DNA of 64,000 nt, taken from Pseudomonadota bacterium. GTDB lineage: Bacteria > Bdellovibrionota > UBA1018. The stretch is taken from the NCBI GenBank assembly GCA_027485695.1, contig JAIXQO010000002.1, forward strand, positions 538,006-602,005, read 5' to 3'. The position numbers and the translations under genes were made by a program. Shown here in pieces: positions 55,570-64,000 of the stretch (positions are counted from its first letter, which is position 1; each line of letters opens with the position of its first letter). Below the pieces are notes generated by a model. It searched no databases and had not been told where the DNA came from. It worked only from the letters and a program-made list of their open reading frames with translations.

Positions 55570-56976
55570 ATGTCGGTCACCGCAACACGTATTGGCACCT
55601 CATCTCTCCTCGTCGAATGGAGCGGCCTTCCCCGCCCTGCTCGCTCCGAAAGTCATCAAGCTAAGACCGCATTCGCACCTCATTGGGACACCCTGAAACA
55701 CCGTTTCGGCACTCAAGAAGTTGCCTTCTACAATGCCCCGATCGATGAAAAAGTCAGCCAGCTTTCGGCGACGGTCGAACTCGCTACTCAAATCCGCAAA
55801 AGCGGCAAATTTAAAACGGCTCTTTTCCTCGGTATCGGCGGAAGCTCCCTGGGACCGATGAGCTTGCTCTCGGCACTCAAGCACAAAGCCAACTCGGGTA
55901 TCGATTGCATCTTTCTCGAGAACCCTGATCCCGAAGATTGGGTCTACCAACTAGGAAAACTCGATCCATCCTCGACACTCATCGTACCGATCGCCAAGTC
56001 AGGCACGACGTTCGAAACACTCGCGCAGCTTCTGCTCGCGCTCGAGTGGCTGGGCCAAGACCGCTGGAAAGATCACGTCGTCGCTATCACTGATCCAGTC
56101 AAGGGCGACCTCCGCAAGTTTGCGACCGAGGCAGGACTTCGCACGCTTCCGATCTTCCCTGGAGTCGGTGGACGGTTCAGTTTATTCACGCCGGTTGGAC
56201 TTTTTCCTGCCGCGATCGCAGGCCTGGATGCCGAAGCCTTGCTGGCAGGCGCAAAAAAATGCCGGGATTTCTGCGAGAAGACTCCGGTCGAAAAAAACCC
56301 GTTTTTCCTGATCGGCGCCGACCTCCTTGCCCAATTCAAGGAACGCCCAATTCACGTCGTGATGCCCTATTCGACCGAGCTTAAACTGTTCGGATCTTGG
56401 TTCGTCCAACTCTGGGCAGAGTCCCTCGGCAAGGACGGCAAAGGTTTCACCCCACTCGCTGCGCTCGGCGCGGTGGATCAGCATTCGTTGCTTCAGCTTT
56501 TGCGTGATGGACCTGACGATAAAGTGACGTTCTTCCTCCGCATCACGGATACCGAAAACAAGGTCACGATCCCATCCCTCAAAAAACTCGCCACCGGAGC
56601 ACTCGCGTCGACGAGCCTTCCGGCGTTTGAAATCTTGAACGGCACCACGCTTCATGACCTGCTCACGATCGAATACCAAGCGATCGCTAAGGTCATGACG
56701 AACCGAAACCGTCCACATTTCCTGTTTCAGCTCGATCGACTGAACGAAGAGTCGCTCGGAACTCTGACTTTTGCCCTTTCCGTCATGACTGCATTCACCG
56801 GTACGCTCTGGGGCGTCGATCCGTTTGACCAACCCGGCGTCGAAGAAGGCAAGATCTACATTCGTGAGAGCCTGACCCGCACCCGCGAAGAGAGCAAACC
56901 GGACCGAGAGGACGCGTATGACCGCCTCCGTACCTACGGATCACATCGCTCGTCGCCTTTTGAGGAATCCGATTGA
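55570..56976 (+). CDS. pgi: Glucose-6-phosphate isomerase
   Basis: The protein has 468 residues and interconverts glucose-6-phosphate and fructose-6-phosphate. The SIS folds carry LFLGIGGSSLGPMS and VPIAKSGTTFET, the PGI signature is GVGGRFSLFTPVG, and the catalytic His is probably in GAVDQHSLLQLLRDG. It is the shorter bacterial type. The FHA-GGDEF gene follows 36 bases later on the same strand, so the two may be co-transcribed. Confidence 0.95.
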   Translation: MSVTATRIGTSSLLVEWSGLPRPARSESHQAKTAFAPHWDTLKHRFGTQEVAFYNAPIDEKVSQLSATVELATQIRKSGKFKTALFLGIGGSSLGPMSLLSALKHKANSGIDCIFLENPDPEDWVYQLGKLDPSSTLIVPIAKSGTTFETLAQLLLALEWLGQDRWKDHVVAITDPVKGDLRKFATEAGLRTLPIFPGVGGRFSLFTPVGLFPAAIAGLDAEALLAGAKKCRDFCEKTPVEKNPFFLIGADLLAQFKERPIHVVMPYSTELKLFGSWFVQLWAESLGKDGKGFTPLAALGAVDQHSLLQLLRDGPDDKVTFFLRITDTENKVTIPSLKKLATGALASTSLPAFEILNGTTLHDLLTIEYQAIAKVMTNRNRPHFLFQLDRLNEESLGTLTFALSVMTAFTGTLWGVDPFDQPGVEEGKIYIRESLTRTREESKPDREDAYDRLRTYGSHRSSPFEESD

Positions 56977-57012
56977 CCCTTGTTCGATGACGCGGCTAGA
57001 ATTTTAGACGAC

Positions 57013-57936
57013 ATGTCGTCAAACGATTCTTCAGAAGCCACAAAAGTCCTCTCAGCCGACCAAGCGACGCTGAATCAGGACATTCAGAAGGCAAAAGAGC
57101 AAGAAGCCTGCTTGATCATCATCCGTGGCTCCCCACAAGGGCATCGCTATTTCCTTACCCAAGAGGAGATGGTCATCGGACGCGATGCTGCTGCTGAAAT
57201 CTCGCTTCTGGATCAGAGTATTTCCCGCCGTCACGCCAAAGTGATCAAGCGTGGTGAACAAGTATTCCTGATGGACCTGGGTTCGGCGAACGGGACGCTC
57301 ATCAACGACAAGAAGCTGGCTCCGAACGAAGAAAAAACCCTTTCCAAAGAAGACATGATCAAGCTCGGTAACTCGATCTTGAAATTCCTTCCACGCGGAG
57401 AGCTTGAGATCATTTTCTACGGAAACCTGGGCCTCGCCGCTCACACGGATCCGCTGACCAAGCTCTATAACAAGCGCTACCTCATGGAAGCGCTCGACGC
57501 CGAGTTCAAACGAGCCAAGGCGCTCCACTCTGATTTCACCATCTTGTTCATGGATCTCGATCACTTCAAAAAAGTGAACGATACGTTCGGACATGATGCC
57601 GGCGATTTCGTGCTCAAAGAATTCACGACACTCGTCCGCAATCAGTGCCTGCGGCCCAAAGACATCTTCGCCCGCTACGGTGGCGAGGAGTTCGTGGTGC
57701 TCATGGCAAATACGGGCGCTAAGGCGGCCGAAGAACTTGCCGAAAAGGTCCGCGCTGCCGTCGAGCTTCACCCGTTCATCTACGAAGGCAAACGCATCCC
57801 AGTCACAAGTTCTCTCGGACTGGCAGAGTTGCAAACGGGTATCGAATCCGCGCAGACCCTCCTCAAACTTGCCGACCAGGCGCTCTACGAAGCTAAGACC
57901 TCCGGACGTAACCGCGTCTCCGTTGCGAACGGATAG
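57013..57936 (+). CDS. FHA-GGDEF diguanylate cyclase, DgcB-like
   Basis: The protein has 307 residues. It starts with a short tail containing SEATKVLSAD, then a forkhead-associated domain (MVIGRDAAAEI, SISRRHAKVI, GSANGTLIN) and a GGDEF domain with RYGGEEFVVL and the inhibitory RxxD five residues before it (RPKDIFARYGGEEF). It makes cyclic di-GMP and can be inhibited by product. The layout is that of DgcB (Bd0742) in Bdellovibrio, where the FHA domain binds the protein's own phosphorylated N-terminal tail; a Thr in TKVLS would be the natural site here. ATG 57013 is taken; TTG 56980 is an alternative. Confidence 0.9.
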   Translation: MSSNDSSEATKVLSADQATLNQDIQKAKEQEACLIIIRGSPQGHRYFLTQEEMVIGRDAAAEISLLDQSISRRHAKVIKRGEQVFLMDLGSANGTLINDKKLAPNEEKTLSKEDMIKLGNSILKFLPRGELEIIFYGNLGLAAHTDPLTKLYNKRYLMEALDAEFKRAKALHSDFTILFMDLDHFKKVNDTFGHDAGDFVLKEFTTLVRNQCLRPKDIFARYGGEEFVVLMANTGAKAAEELAEKVRAAVELHPFIYEGKRIPVTSSLGLAELQTGIESAQTLLKLADQALYEAKTSGRNRVSVANG

Positions 57937-57942
57937 GTCTAG

Positions 57943-58386
57943 GTGAGCATTCAGCTCCTTCAGATCGCGATCAAATCCACCGGCTTGGTGGTGATCCTAC
58001 TGAACGTGATACTTTTTGCACTCCACCTACCGCTCGCTCCGTTCTCGACGCCCGGCACGCGAGCGAATGAGGCCGTCATTGTTCATCTCGCATTCATGGT
58101 TTTGCGCTGGGGCGCGACAGCCCTGCTGATTGGACTACTCGGCGTGCTCGCCATTTTCACCCAGGCACCCAAAAAAACCACGTTCGCTTGCATTCTCGTG
58201 GCATGGGGCATTCACGCAGCATTGGGTCGAATGAACCTCATCATTTGGAACAAATGGATCAGCTCCACGTCAGCCAGTTATGCGACACTCCACCTCTGGT
58301 TGCTCGCAGGTGCCTACCTGGTCACGCCTCTGGTCACTTTATTGGCTTGCTACAAGACTTGGTCCGTCATCTCGGCGAAAACCTGA
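57943..58386 (+). CDS. Four-helix membrane protein of unknown function
   Basis: The protein has 147 residues and four membrane helices (STGLVVILLNVILFALHL; the Trp-rich ATALLIGLLGVLAIF; CILVAWGIHAALG; and LLAGAYLVTPLVTLLACY). It starts at GTG 57943, 6 bases after the cyclase gene, and may be co-translated with it. No domain is recognised. It converges with the following exported-protein gene, 4 bases apart. Confidence 0.65.
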   Translation: MSIQLLQIAIKSTGLVVILLNVILFALHLPLAPFSTPGTRANEAVIVHLAFMVLRWGATALLIGLLGVLAIFTQAPKKTTFACILVAWGIHAALGRMNLIIWNKWISSTSASYATLHLWLLAGAYLVTPLVTLLACYKTWSVISAKT

Positions 58387-58390
58387 ACGT

Positions 58391-59389
58391 TCACTCGTTC
58401 CAATCGAACTCAAAAACCGTATCGCCCGTTCGGGTCACTGGTGAATTGAAAAACTCCCGATACGCAGTCCGAGAGATATCTGATTTTCCTTCGATACCCA
58501 TCGTTTTTCCAATCGCTTCCCACTTGCATTCAGAACCAAAAAATACAGATCCTTTTTTTGCGCCTGCAATAAAGGCTTTCACCCGCGCGGTGACTTTGTT
58601 TTTACCCGGTTTCAATAGAGTTTGAGAATTCTCTACCAATGTTCTTGCGCCCACTGTTTTCATCTCTGGAACATGAATCATTTCTACGACGGGCGTTCCA
58701 TTCACGAGTATGCCCCCTTCCCAGTCATCACCCTTGAGACTGAGACGGCAATGAGAATTCGTCACTGGTGTGAATGCCGATGCGGGAAACTCCAACTCGA
58801 ATTGAAATGCCTGATCTTGAATCGAACCCGCGCCTCCGTACTGAAATTTTTTCTGCTGAAGAATTTTCGCTGGAGCACCCGCCTTTTGAATCGCCTCCAG
58901 GACTCGTTCCGATTTCGGCGTAAACACGTCTTCTTTGAGTCCTTGCACCAGCATGGCCGAAACGAACGCTTTGTGACGGGAGAACGTTTCGTTGGGATCA
59001 GGACTGAGGTAGTAGTCGAGCGGCTTGCCCGCAAGTTTTCCGAATTTTGCGGTGATCGAAATCCGATTCTTGCCGGGTTTGAGATACGGGTTCAGGAGAA
59101 TCGAGTTCGGATACCCGAGCGCCATTTCGCCACTCACTCCGGCGCCCGTGGTCGGGTCTTTGAGCTGAATGAAGCCCGCCCCGCTATTGACCGGAACATC
59201 AGCGCCATTCACCGTCACCTGAACATCGAAATATTTTGCATCTGTAAACAACTCGATGACATCGGTTTTCAAAAAATACCGGGGGATCGAATAACCAGAA
59301 CCCTTCATGGACGATTCTCCGTTTCCTACGAAAATCAGCAGACTACACATGCAACCGAGAGTTCTGATCAAATTTGCGGCTTTAAACAT
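58391..59389 (-). CDS. Exported beta-rich protein of unknown function
   Basis: The protein has 332 residues with an N-terminal signal peptide (LGCMCSLLIFVGNGESS). Two regions (DVQVTVNGADVPVNSG with LKPGKNRISITAKFG, and GGILVNGTPVVEM with LKPGKNKVTARVKAF) are repeats of a beta domain of jelly-roll or Ig-like type. I do not recognise the family. It is probably periplasmic or surface-located. It is divergent from mutL. Confidence 0.6.
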   Translation of the reverse strand: MFKAANLIRTLGCMCSLLIFVGNGESSMKGSGYSIPRYFLKTDVIELFTDAKYFDVQVTVNGADVPVNSGAGFIQLKDPTTGAGVSGEMALGYPNSILLNPYLKPGKNRISITAKFGKLAGKPLDYYLSPDPNETFSRHKAFVSAMLVQGLKEDVFTPKSERVLEAIQKAGAPAKILQQKKFQYGGAGSIQDQAFQFELEFPASAFTPVTNSHCRLSLKGDDWEGGILVNGTPVVEMIHVPEMKTVGARTLVENSQTLLKPGKNKVTARVKAFIAGAKKGSVFFGSECKWEAIGKTMGIEGKSDISRTAYREFFNSPVTRTGDTVFEFDWNE

Positions 59390-59495
59390 ATTTCTAGTTT
59401 AGTAGACGCATCTAACGATTCACAAGCCCATTGTGACTCGAAGCGCAACTGGATATCCGTTCGAATTTAGAGCACGGATCAGTTAATACCAGTTC

Positions 59496-61382
59496 ATGAA
59501 CCGCATTCATCTCCTAGACCCGATCACAGCTGAACGCATTGCAGCAGGCGAAGTCGTCGAACGCCCCGCCTCGATCGTCAAGGAATGCGTCGAAAACTCG
59601 ATCGATGCGGGTGCCACACGAATTGAAGTACAACTCGAGGACGGCGGCAAAAAGAAAATCTCCATCACGGACGATGGATTCGGCATGAGCCGCGACGACT
59701 TGATGAATGCCGTGAAACGTCACGCGACGAGCAAGATCCGAGAGTTCTCAGATCTGGAGAGTCTCGCCACGCTAGGTTTCCGCGGCGAGGCCCTGCCCTC
59801 GATCGCTGCCGTGAGTAGACTCTCGATCCTCTCGCGCGAAAAAGGTGAATCACAGGCCTACCTCTGGGAGCAAGGCCAAGTAATTACGGAAACATTCGGC
59901 CTATTCGCCGGCGCAAAACACGGCACCCGGCTGATGGCCCAAGGCCTCTTCTCGGAAATCCCGGCGCGACTGAAATTCTTGAAGTCCTCAAGCAGCGAAG
60001 CGTCCCACATCCGCGATTGGCTCGAGCGACATTCCCTCGCTCATCCGGGGATTGGATTCAAACTCCAGAGTGAGAGCAAAACACTTTTTGAAGTACGTAC
60101 CGGCGAGACGGCCGAAGAACGCGTACGAGCCGTACTCGCCGACGGCGCCGATTTCCCGATCATCGAAAAAGAAATCCGGATCGGTCCCGATTTCTCCATC
60201 CAGATTCAGTGGGTGCAAGGACTCTCGCTCTCCCACACGCGCTCGATGATTCAAACCGTGAACGGCCGCCCACTCAAGGACCGCGTACTCAGCCAAGCGC
60301 TCTTGAACGGCTTCAAGCAGTCACTGCTTCCGGGACAATTTCCGGCGCTGCACTTGACGATACGAATGCCCGCCAATTTAATGGACGTGAACGTTCACCC
60401 GACCAAGACCGAAGTGCGATTTCTCAACTCCGGCCAAATTTTCTCGCTCATCGAAAAAGGCGTCAAAGAAATGGTCACAGAAAACGGACAAGTTCGTTAT
60501 CTGCCGCAAACTCAGGCGCCTGCGCCTTATTTTTCGGACAGCCAGACGCGCGAGTGGGCACCGTCGCAACCATCACGTTATGCTCCGCCGTCTTATCATG
60601 CTCCGGCGGTAACGCCCCCATCGCTCGACACTCCCGAACCCGCATCGTTTCCGACGATGGATTTTTCGTCGACTCCTTTTCAACCGGCGCTCGGAATCCA
60701 CTCCGTTGCCGAATCACGTCCGATGCCGCAACCGTTGCCATCCATGGAAGGCGAGAACGCGTCACCATTCCACTCGATCATGGGCGGCCAGTATTTGGGC
60801 ACACTTTTTCGCACGTACTTGTTGTTCGATCTAGGAACCGAGATCGCGCTCATCGACCAACATGCAGCGCACGAGCGAATCCGTTTTGAAAAACTGAAAT
60901 CAAACGTGTTCAAACCGGGCGCAGATGTCCCGATGCAGCCGCTTTTGCTTCCGGAATCCGTTCGCCTCTCGCGCGAAGAAGTCTCAAAACTTACGCCGAA
61001 ACTAAAACTCCTCGCTGAACTCGGCTTCGAAGCCGAAGCATTCAGCGATGAATCCATCCTATTTCGTGCGGTACCGGCCGCTTGGGGAACGGCCGCACTC
61101 CCCACTCGACTTCGCAATCTGCTCGACCGCTTGTCTGAAGTCGAATTCGATCCGAAATCGTCACAAGAAATCCTGCTCGACGAAACGCTGTTTGAAAAAC
61201 TGGCCTCCGAGGCCTGTCATTCCGCCATTCGTGCCGGCGACCAACTTGAGCGAGTCGAAGCGATCGCACTCCTCGAAGAACTCGCCTCGCAGGAACATCC
61301 CTGGAACTGCCCACATGGTCGACCGACGATCGTTCGCGTCGCGCGCGCTCGTCTTGAGGAGTGGTTTTATCGGCGAGTGTAG
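59496..61382 (+). CDS. mutL: DNA mismatch repair protein MutL with endonuclease motif
   Basis: The protein has 628 residues. The GHL ATPase begins with the conserved ITAERIAAGEVVERPASIVK, ENSIDAGAT, DDGFGM and TLGFRGEAL. After a Pro-rich linker (about residues 335-425) the C-terminal domain has DQHAAHERIRFE, which fits DQHAxxExxxxE, the nicking endonuclease metal motif; EACHSAIRAGD and the NCPHGRPTIV motif complete it. E. coli MutL lacks this activity, but many bacteria without MutH have it, so this organism probably nicks with MutL itself. mutS is not in the window. Confidence 0.96.
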   Translation: MNRIHLLDPITAERIAAGEVVERPASIVKECVENSIDAGATRIEVQLEDGGKKKISITDDGFGMSRDDLMNAVKRHATSKIREFSDLESLATLGFRGEALPSIAAVSRLSILSREKGESQAYLWEQGQVITETFGLFAGAKHGTRLMAQGLFSEIPARLKFLKSSSSEASHIRDWLERHSLAHPGIGFKLQSESKTLFEVRTGETAEERVRAVLADGADFPIIEKEIRIGPDFSIQIQWVQGLSLSHTRSMIQTVNGRPLKDRVLSQALLNGFKQSLLPGQFPALHLTIRMPANLMDVNVHPTKTEVRFLNSGQIFSLIEKGVKEMVTENGQVRYLPQTQAPAPYFSDSQTREWAPSQPSRYAPPSYHAPAVTPPSLDTPEPASFPTMDFSSTPFQPALGIHSVAESRPMPQPLPSMEGENASPFHSIMGGQYLGTLFRTYLLFDLGTEIALIDQHAAHERIRFEKLKSNVFKPGADVPMQPLLLPESVRLSREEVSKLTPKLKLLAELGFEAEAFSDESILFRAVPAAWGTAALPTRLRNLLDRLSEVEFDPKSSQEILLDETLFEKLASEACHSAIRAGDQLERVEAIALLEELASQEHPWNCPHGRPTIVRVARARLEEWFYRRV

Positions 61383-61442
61383 GCCTCCGGTTAAATGTCA
61401 TTTACTTGAAATGTTTCCCACTTTCTGGAATCGTCCCGAAGC

Positions 61443-61979
61443 ATGAATCGCAAAACTTGGATCAATATCCACGTCGGACTCGCAGCGTTTTTTCTCCCCT
61501 ATTTGCTCTTGATGCCGCTCTCGGGAGTTTTCTATCTACTGGACTGGAAAGGCTCCGAGCAGAAATCTACAGCATTTGAGATCCAAGGTTTCGCGCCATC
61601 GAGTGAGACTGAGGCCGACACGTTCTTTCGCGAGCAATTTAAAAAACAAGGCTCCAACTACTCGTTCGAGTACCTCAAGAAAAACGGCGACGGTTTTCTC
61701 TTCCGCCCGACCAGTCAGAATTATCATACCGCCACCAAGACAGAGACCGGCTATCGTGTCGAACTCGTGCAACCCAATATCACAAGGCGCGTGATTGAAC
61801 TCCACAAAGGTCACGGACCACGATTCATGCGAACCGTCGAGATTGCGTTTGGTATCGCGCTGATCTTGGTCACGCTCTCCGGCATGTACCTCTCACTCAC
61901 CGTCGCGGCTTACCGCAAGCTCACGTTCGGTGCGTTTGGTGTGGGGGCGCTGTTTATTTTGATTTCGATTTTGTCTTGA
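61443..61979 (+). CDS. PepSY-associated membrane protein
   Basis: The protein has 178 residues with an N-terminal helix carrying a conserved His (TWINIHVGLAAFFLPYLL), a PepSY-like periplasmic segment, a His near RVIELHKGHGPRF and two C-terminal membrane helices. This pattern matches small PepSY_TM proteins, some of which take part in iron or heme-linked electron transfer. It follows mutL by 60 bases. Function here is not known. Confidence 0.7.
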   Translation: MNRKTWINIHVGLAAFFLPYLLLMPLSGVFYLLDWKGSEQKSTAFEIQGFAPSSETEADTFFREQFKKQGSNYSFEYLKKNGDGFLFRPTSQNYHTATKTETGYRVELVQPNITRRVIELHKGHGPRFMRTVEIAFGIALILVTLSGMYLSLTVAAYRKLTFGAFGVGALFILISILS

Positions 61980-62003
61980 ACGGGCGACTAGCGACTAGTT
62001 CAT

Positions 62004-63488
62004 CTAGACGATTAGTCGATAGCGAGAATTCTTGCCGGCGGTACTGGCAGATATCCGAGTGTTTTGAATTTCTGTCTGAATTCGGGTCCAAAACTGACTT
62101 TGCGAAACACCTAAGGCTCGCATCGCCTCACTCGCGGAAAACTCACGCGTCCCAAAAAACATTCTCAGGCGCACTCCGAACGTCGTCTCTCCGGCACTGC
62201 GTTTCCGATGTTGAATCGACAGCCTTTTTGGAGTCCGGAGCCAATAACGATCTCCTACACTTAAGATCTCGAACCCAGGATCGACGACAGACAATTGCTT
62301 CCGAACTCTCCGGATCAGCTGATGCACCTGCTGCGGACTCGTCAAGTAATGAAAATGACGATCGTAAAGTACTTCACAGGCCAAATGGGTCGTCGTGAAC
62401 TTACGATATCGCTCCGACAGCAAGAGCCTGACCAATCGATCGGGGAGCTGGTCCGCTTTGAAACGAAGATCGCCCTCAATAGACCAAGACTGAGAGAGCC
62501 GCGTTGCGGCGGAATCGATCCAGAGCTCCGGGATCGAGATGCCTTTTTGTTTCGCTAAACGTTCAATCGTCCTGCGGTAAGCCGGGAAAGGGGTTCCAAA
62601 ATAGATACGAGCAATCGCGTCTTTGTCATTTTGATGAAGTGCTAATCTAAGGTCTCCATCACGTGCGATCTCACTTTGACCACTATCGAAAGCATCGACT
62701 ATGAGAGAGCGAATTGCCTGAGTTCTACCTTGATTCCTGAGTTCTGAGATCGCCAAAGCCTTGCGATAGACAAAAGTATCGTAATCACGCTCGGACTCTT
62801 TGAACCCACACTCGGCTTTAACTTGCTCAAGCGCTTTTTGCCTAGTACGTAGGTCGTTACCGTTTAACGACTCGTTCAAAGCTGTCAAATTGAGCAATGT
62901 CAATCGAAGCAATCTCAATTCACTCGACTTTGATTGCTCGGAAAGTGTCGAAAGAGCATCGCTTGCCCGATCATAATCGCCTTCATATAAATACGCTTGA
63001 GCAGCATTTAATCGAGCGATACTTCGCATGTACGGACGGATCCGTGGATCATTCGAAGCTTTTTCCAAGTGGGGGATCGAATCAATAAAGTTCCATTCGT
63101 GAATCTCCAAGAACCCCTCGAAAAGAGATTTGATTGGCGCTTGCCGCTCATCAACAGACGCCAACCATCTCCTGGCCTCAGATGTCGCGCCAACTCGGAT
63201 CAAATTCGCGGCGTACTCAACTACGGCGTGCGAAAACTGGAAGTCAGCAAATACTCTTGGTCGATCAGGAGTTATAATCGGGTAGAGCACTCGCAGTCCA
63301 TGCTCGGGACTTCCGGATCTCCGAAAAACTTCCGCCAGATCGATCAACGCATCGACTTTTAAACCTCGCTGCTCGGAATGACGACACGCGAGAGTCCGGG
63401 CATCGGACATCCGGCCCGATAAAATGAGCGCATCTGCCTCCCAAAAAAACTGGCTGCGAGATCGGCTGAGAGAAATCGTTGATTTCAT
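62004..63488 (-). CDS. TPR protein with winged-helix-like C terminus, second copy of the layout
   Basis: The protein has 494 residues. Residues about 20-270 are TPR-like helix pairs (ALIDLAEVFRRSGSPEHGLR, RLNAAQAYLYEGDYDRASDA). Residues about 355-435 look like a winged helix (LSERYRKFTTTHLACEVLYD, SPQQVHQLIRRVRKQL then a wing ILSVGDRYWLRTPK) and the last 50 residues suggest a further helix-turn-helix (SASEAMRALGVSQSQFWTRI). The layout is like the protein at 31680, though without obvious full-length similarity. It is divergent from the exported-protein gene at 63636, which it may control. Confidence 0.65.
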   Translation of the reverse strand: MKSTISLSRSRSQFFWEADALILSGRMSDARTLACRHSEQRGLKVDALIDLAEVFRRSGSPEHGLRVLYPIITPDRPRVFADFQFSHAVVEYAANLIRVGATSEARRWLASVDERQAPIKSLFEGFLEIHEWNFIDSIPHLEKASNDPRIRPYMRSIARLNAAQAYLYEGDYDRASDALSTLSEQSKSSELRLLRLTLLNLTALNESLNGNDLRTRQKALEQVKAECGFKESERDYDTFVYRKALAISELRNQGRTQAIRSLIVDAFDSGQSEIARDGDLRLALHQNDKDAIARIYFGTPFPAYRRTIERLAKQKGISIPELWIDSAATRLSQSWSIEGDLRFKADQLPDRLVRLLLSERYRKFTTTHLACEVLYDRHFHYLTSPQQVHQLIRRVRKQLSVVDPGFEILSVGDRYWLRTPKRLSIQHRKRSAGETTFGVRLRMFFGTREFSASEAMRALGVSQSQFWTRIQTEIQNTRISASTAGKNSRYRLIV

Positions 63489-63635
63489 TCAATTCGAAAA
63501 TATCAGTTAAGAATTCACACGGAAAGTTTAATTATCCGAACACGATAGATCAGACCGCAGTCTGTATTGTGGAACAGTCGGCAGAATTGACTGCATGAAA
63601 TCACTCGTATATTTATACAAACAAAAGAGAATAAA
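63489..63635 (+). promoter_or_regulatory. Divergent intergenic region with possible promoter and small palindrome
   Basis: TTGACT at 63587 and TATATT at 63608 resemble -35 and -10 boxes with a short 15-base spacer. CAGAC-CGCA-GTCTG upstream of it is a candidate operator. AAAGAGA precedes the ATG at 63636. The region is A/T rich compared with flanking genes. All of this is by eye. Confidence 0.35.
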
Positions 63636-64000
63636 ATGAAAAACAAACGAATCATATCACTCTCCCTCTTACTGACTCTGGGTATCTCTAGCGCCTCAGC
63701 TGCCCCTTATTTCGGTCAGGGCGGCGCTCATAATGGCGACGAGCTTCGAGGCCGCGGCGAGCGAATCGCAGACGGCAAAGACCTCCAGTGGTCGGACGTT
63801 AACCGTACGGTTGCCGCGTGCTTGGCCGAACAGATTCATCCGGTCATTGAAACGATTTGGAACGTCAGTCTACCGAAGCCGGTTTCCTCGGATCCTTCGA
63901 TCGATATTCCACCCTTAGGCATCTACGACCAAAGCTTCCGAAATACGTTCGGACGACAGGCATTAAGAAAAACGCGGCAAGCTTACGTTTCGTTCCGATA
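63636..64000 (+). CDS. Exported protein, 3' end cut by window
   Basis: The open frame starts at ATG 63636 and runs off the window end, giving 121 residues. A clear signal peptide (MKNKRIISLSLLLTLGISSA, cleavage about SAA-APYF) is followed by a Gly-rich segment (GQGGAHNGDELRGRGERIA) and no domain I recognise. It is divergent from the TPR-winged-helix gene. It lies at the edge, so length and family are unknown. Confidence 0.7.
   Translation, partial: MKNKRIISLSLLLTLGISSASAAPYFGQGGAHNGDELRGRGERIADGKDLQWSDVNRTVAACLAEQIHPVIETIWNVSLPKPVSSDPSIDIPPLGIYDQSFRNTFGRQALRKTRQAYVSFR

Noticed and set aside
1..64000. Prophage, transposase or integrase genes
   Set aside because: No integrase, transposase, terminase or capsid motifs were found.
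1..64000. tRNA or rRNA genes
   Set aside because: No cloverleaf with the T-loop GTTCRANNC box or conserved rRNA sequence was recognised in the gaps by eye; a covariance search would settle it.

Overview
The window looks like chromosomal DNA of a Gram-negative, free-living or predatory bacterium with a single dense gene set and about half G+C by eye. My best placement is Bdellovibrionota (Bdellovibrio-like or Oligoflexia-like). This is inference: it rests on the FHA-GGDEF diguanylate cyclase of the DgcB type, the OmpA and Mre/Rod envelope genes, the isovaleryl-CoA dehydrogenase pair, and many short secreted proteins without clear relatives. No rRNA, tRNA, CRISPR array, insertion sequence or prophage was seen.

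Bases 1-11309 are a chemosensory island. It holds the end of one methyl-accepting chemotaxis protein (MCP), a divergent periplasmic binding protein, and then one tightly overlapped operon: histidine kinase, two single-domain receivers, a PAS protein with a degenerate MCP tip, CheA, CheW, a full MCP, and one protein that fuses CheR, a receiver and CheB. Most junctions are ATGA overlaps, so one signalling unit is likely.

Bases 11317-21715 hold housekeeping genes: a methyltransferase, Mrp, a secreted glycerophosphodiesterase, a choice-of-anchor-A lipoprotein and an OmpA-type protein. They end with the operon lipA - E2 - lpd - lipB, which makes lipoate and carries the lipoylated E2 and its E3, without any E1. 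Bases 21908-26851 hold an orphan TadG-like protein, a histone-H1-like basic protein, an HD phosphohydrolase and an exported aspzincin-like protease. UvrA follows, then secreted proteins and a TPR-winged-helix regulator. Bases 34999-40846 are a PpiD-like chaperone facing mreC-mreD-mrdA-rodA (rod-shape peptidoglycan synthesis). After rodA comes a 325-base gene-free stretch packed with hairpins. Bases 41172-51313 carry an Lpp-like lipoprotein, an aminotransferase, an exported caspase-fold protease, RlmN, an oligopeptide-binding protein and a GH42-like glycosidase with an overlapping partner. Bases 51366-64000 carry two acyl-CoA dehydrogenases, Pgi, the FHA-GGDEF protein, MutL, a PepSY-type membrane protein and a second TPR-winged-helix regulator divergent from an exported protein cut by the window end.

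The two most unusual things are the CheR-receiver-CheB fusion with its PAS/degenerate-MCP neighbour, and a family of intergenic palindromic elements (12224-12317, 32983-33092 and more distantly 40841-41037). The first two of these share a core whose stems differ by compensating base changes, as expected for a structured RNA or a structured mobile repeat.
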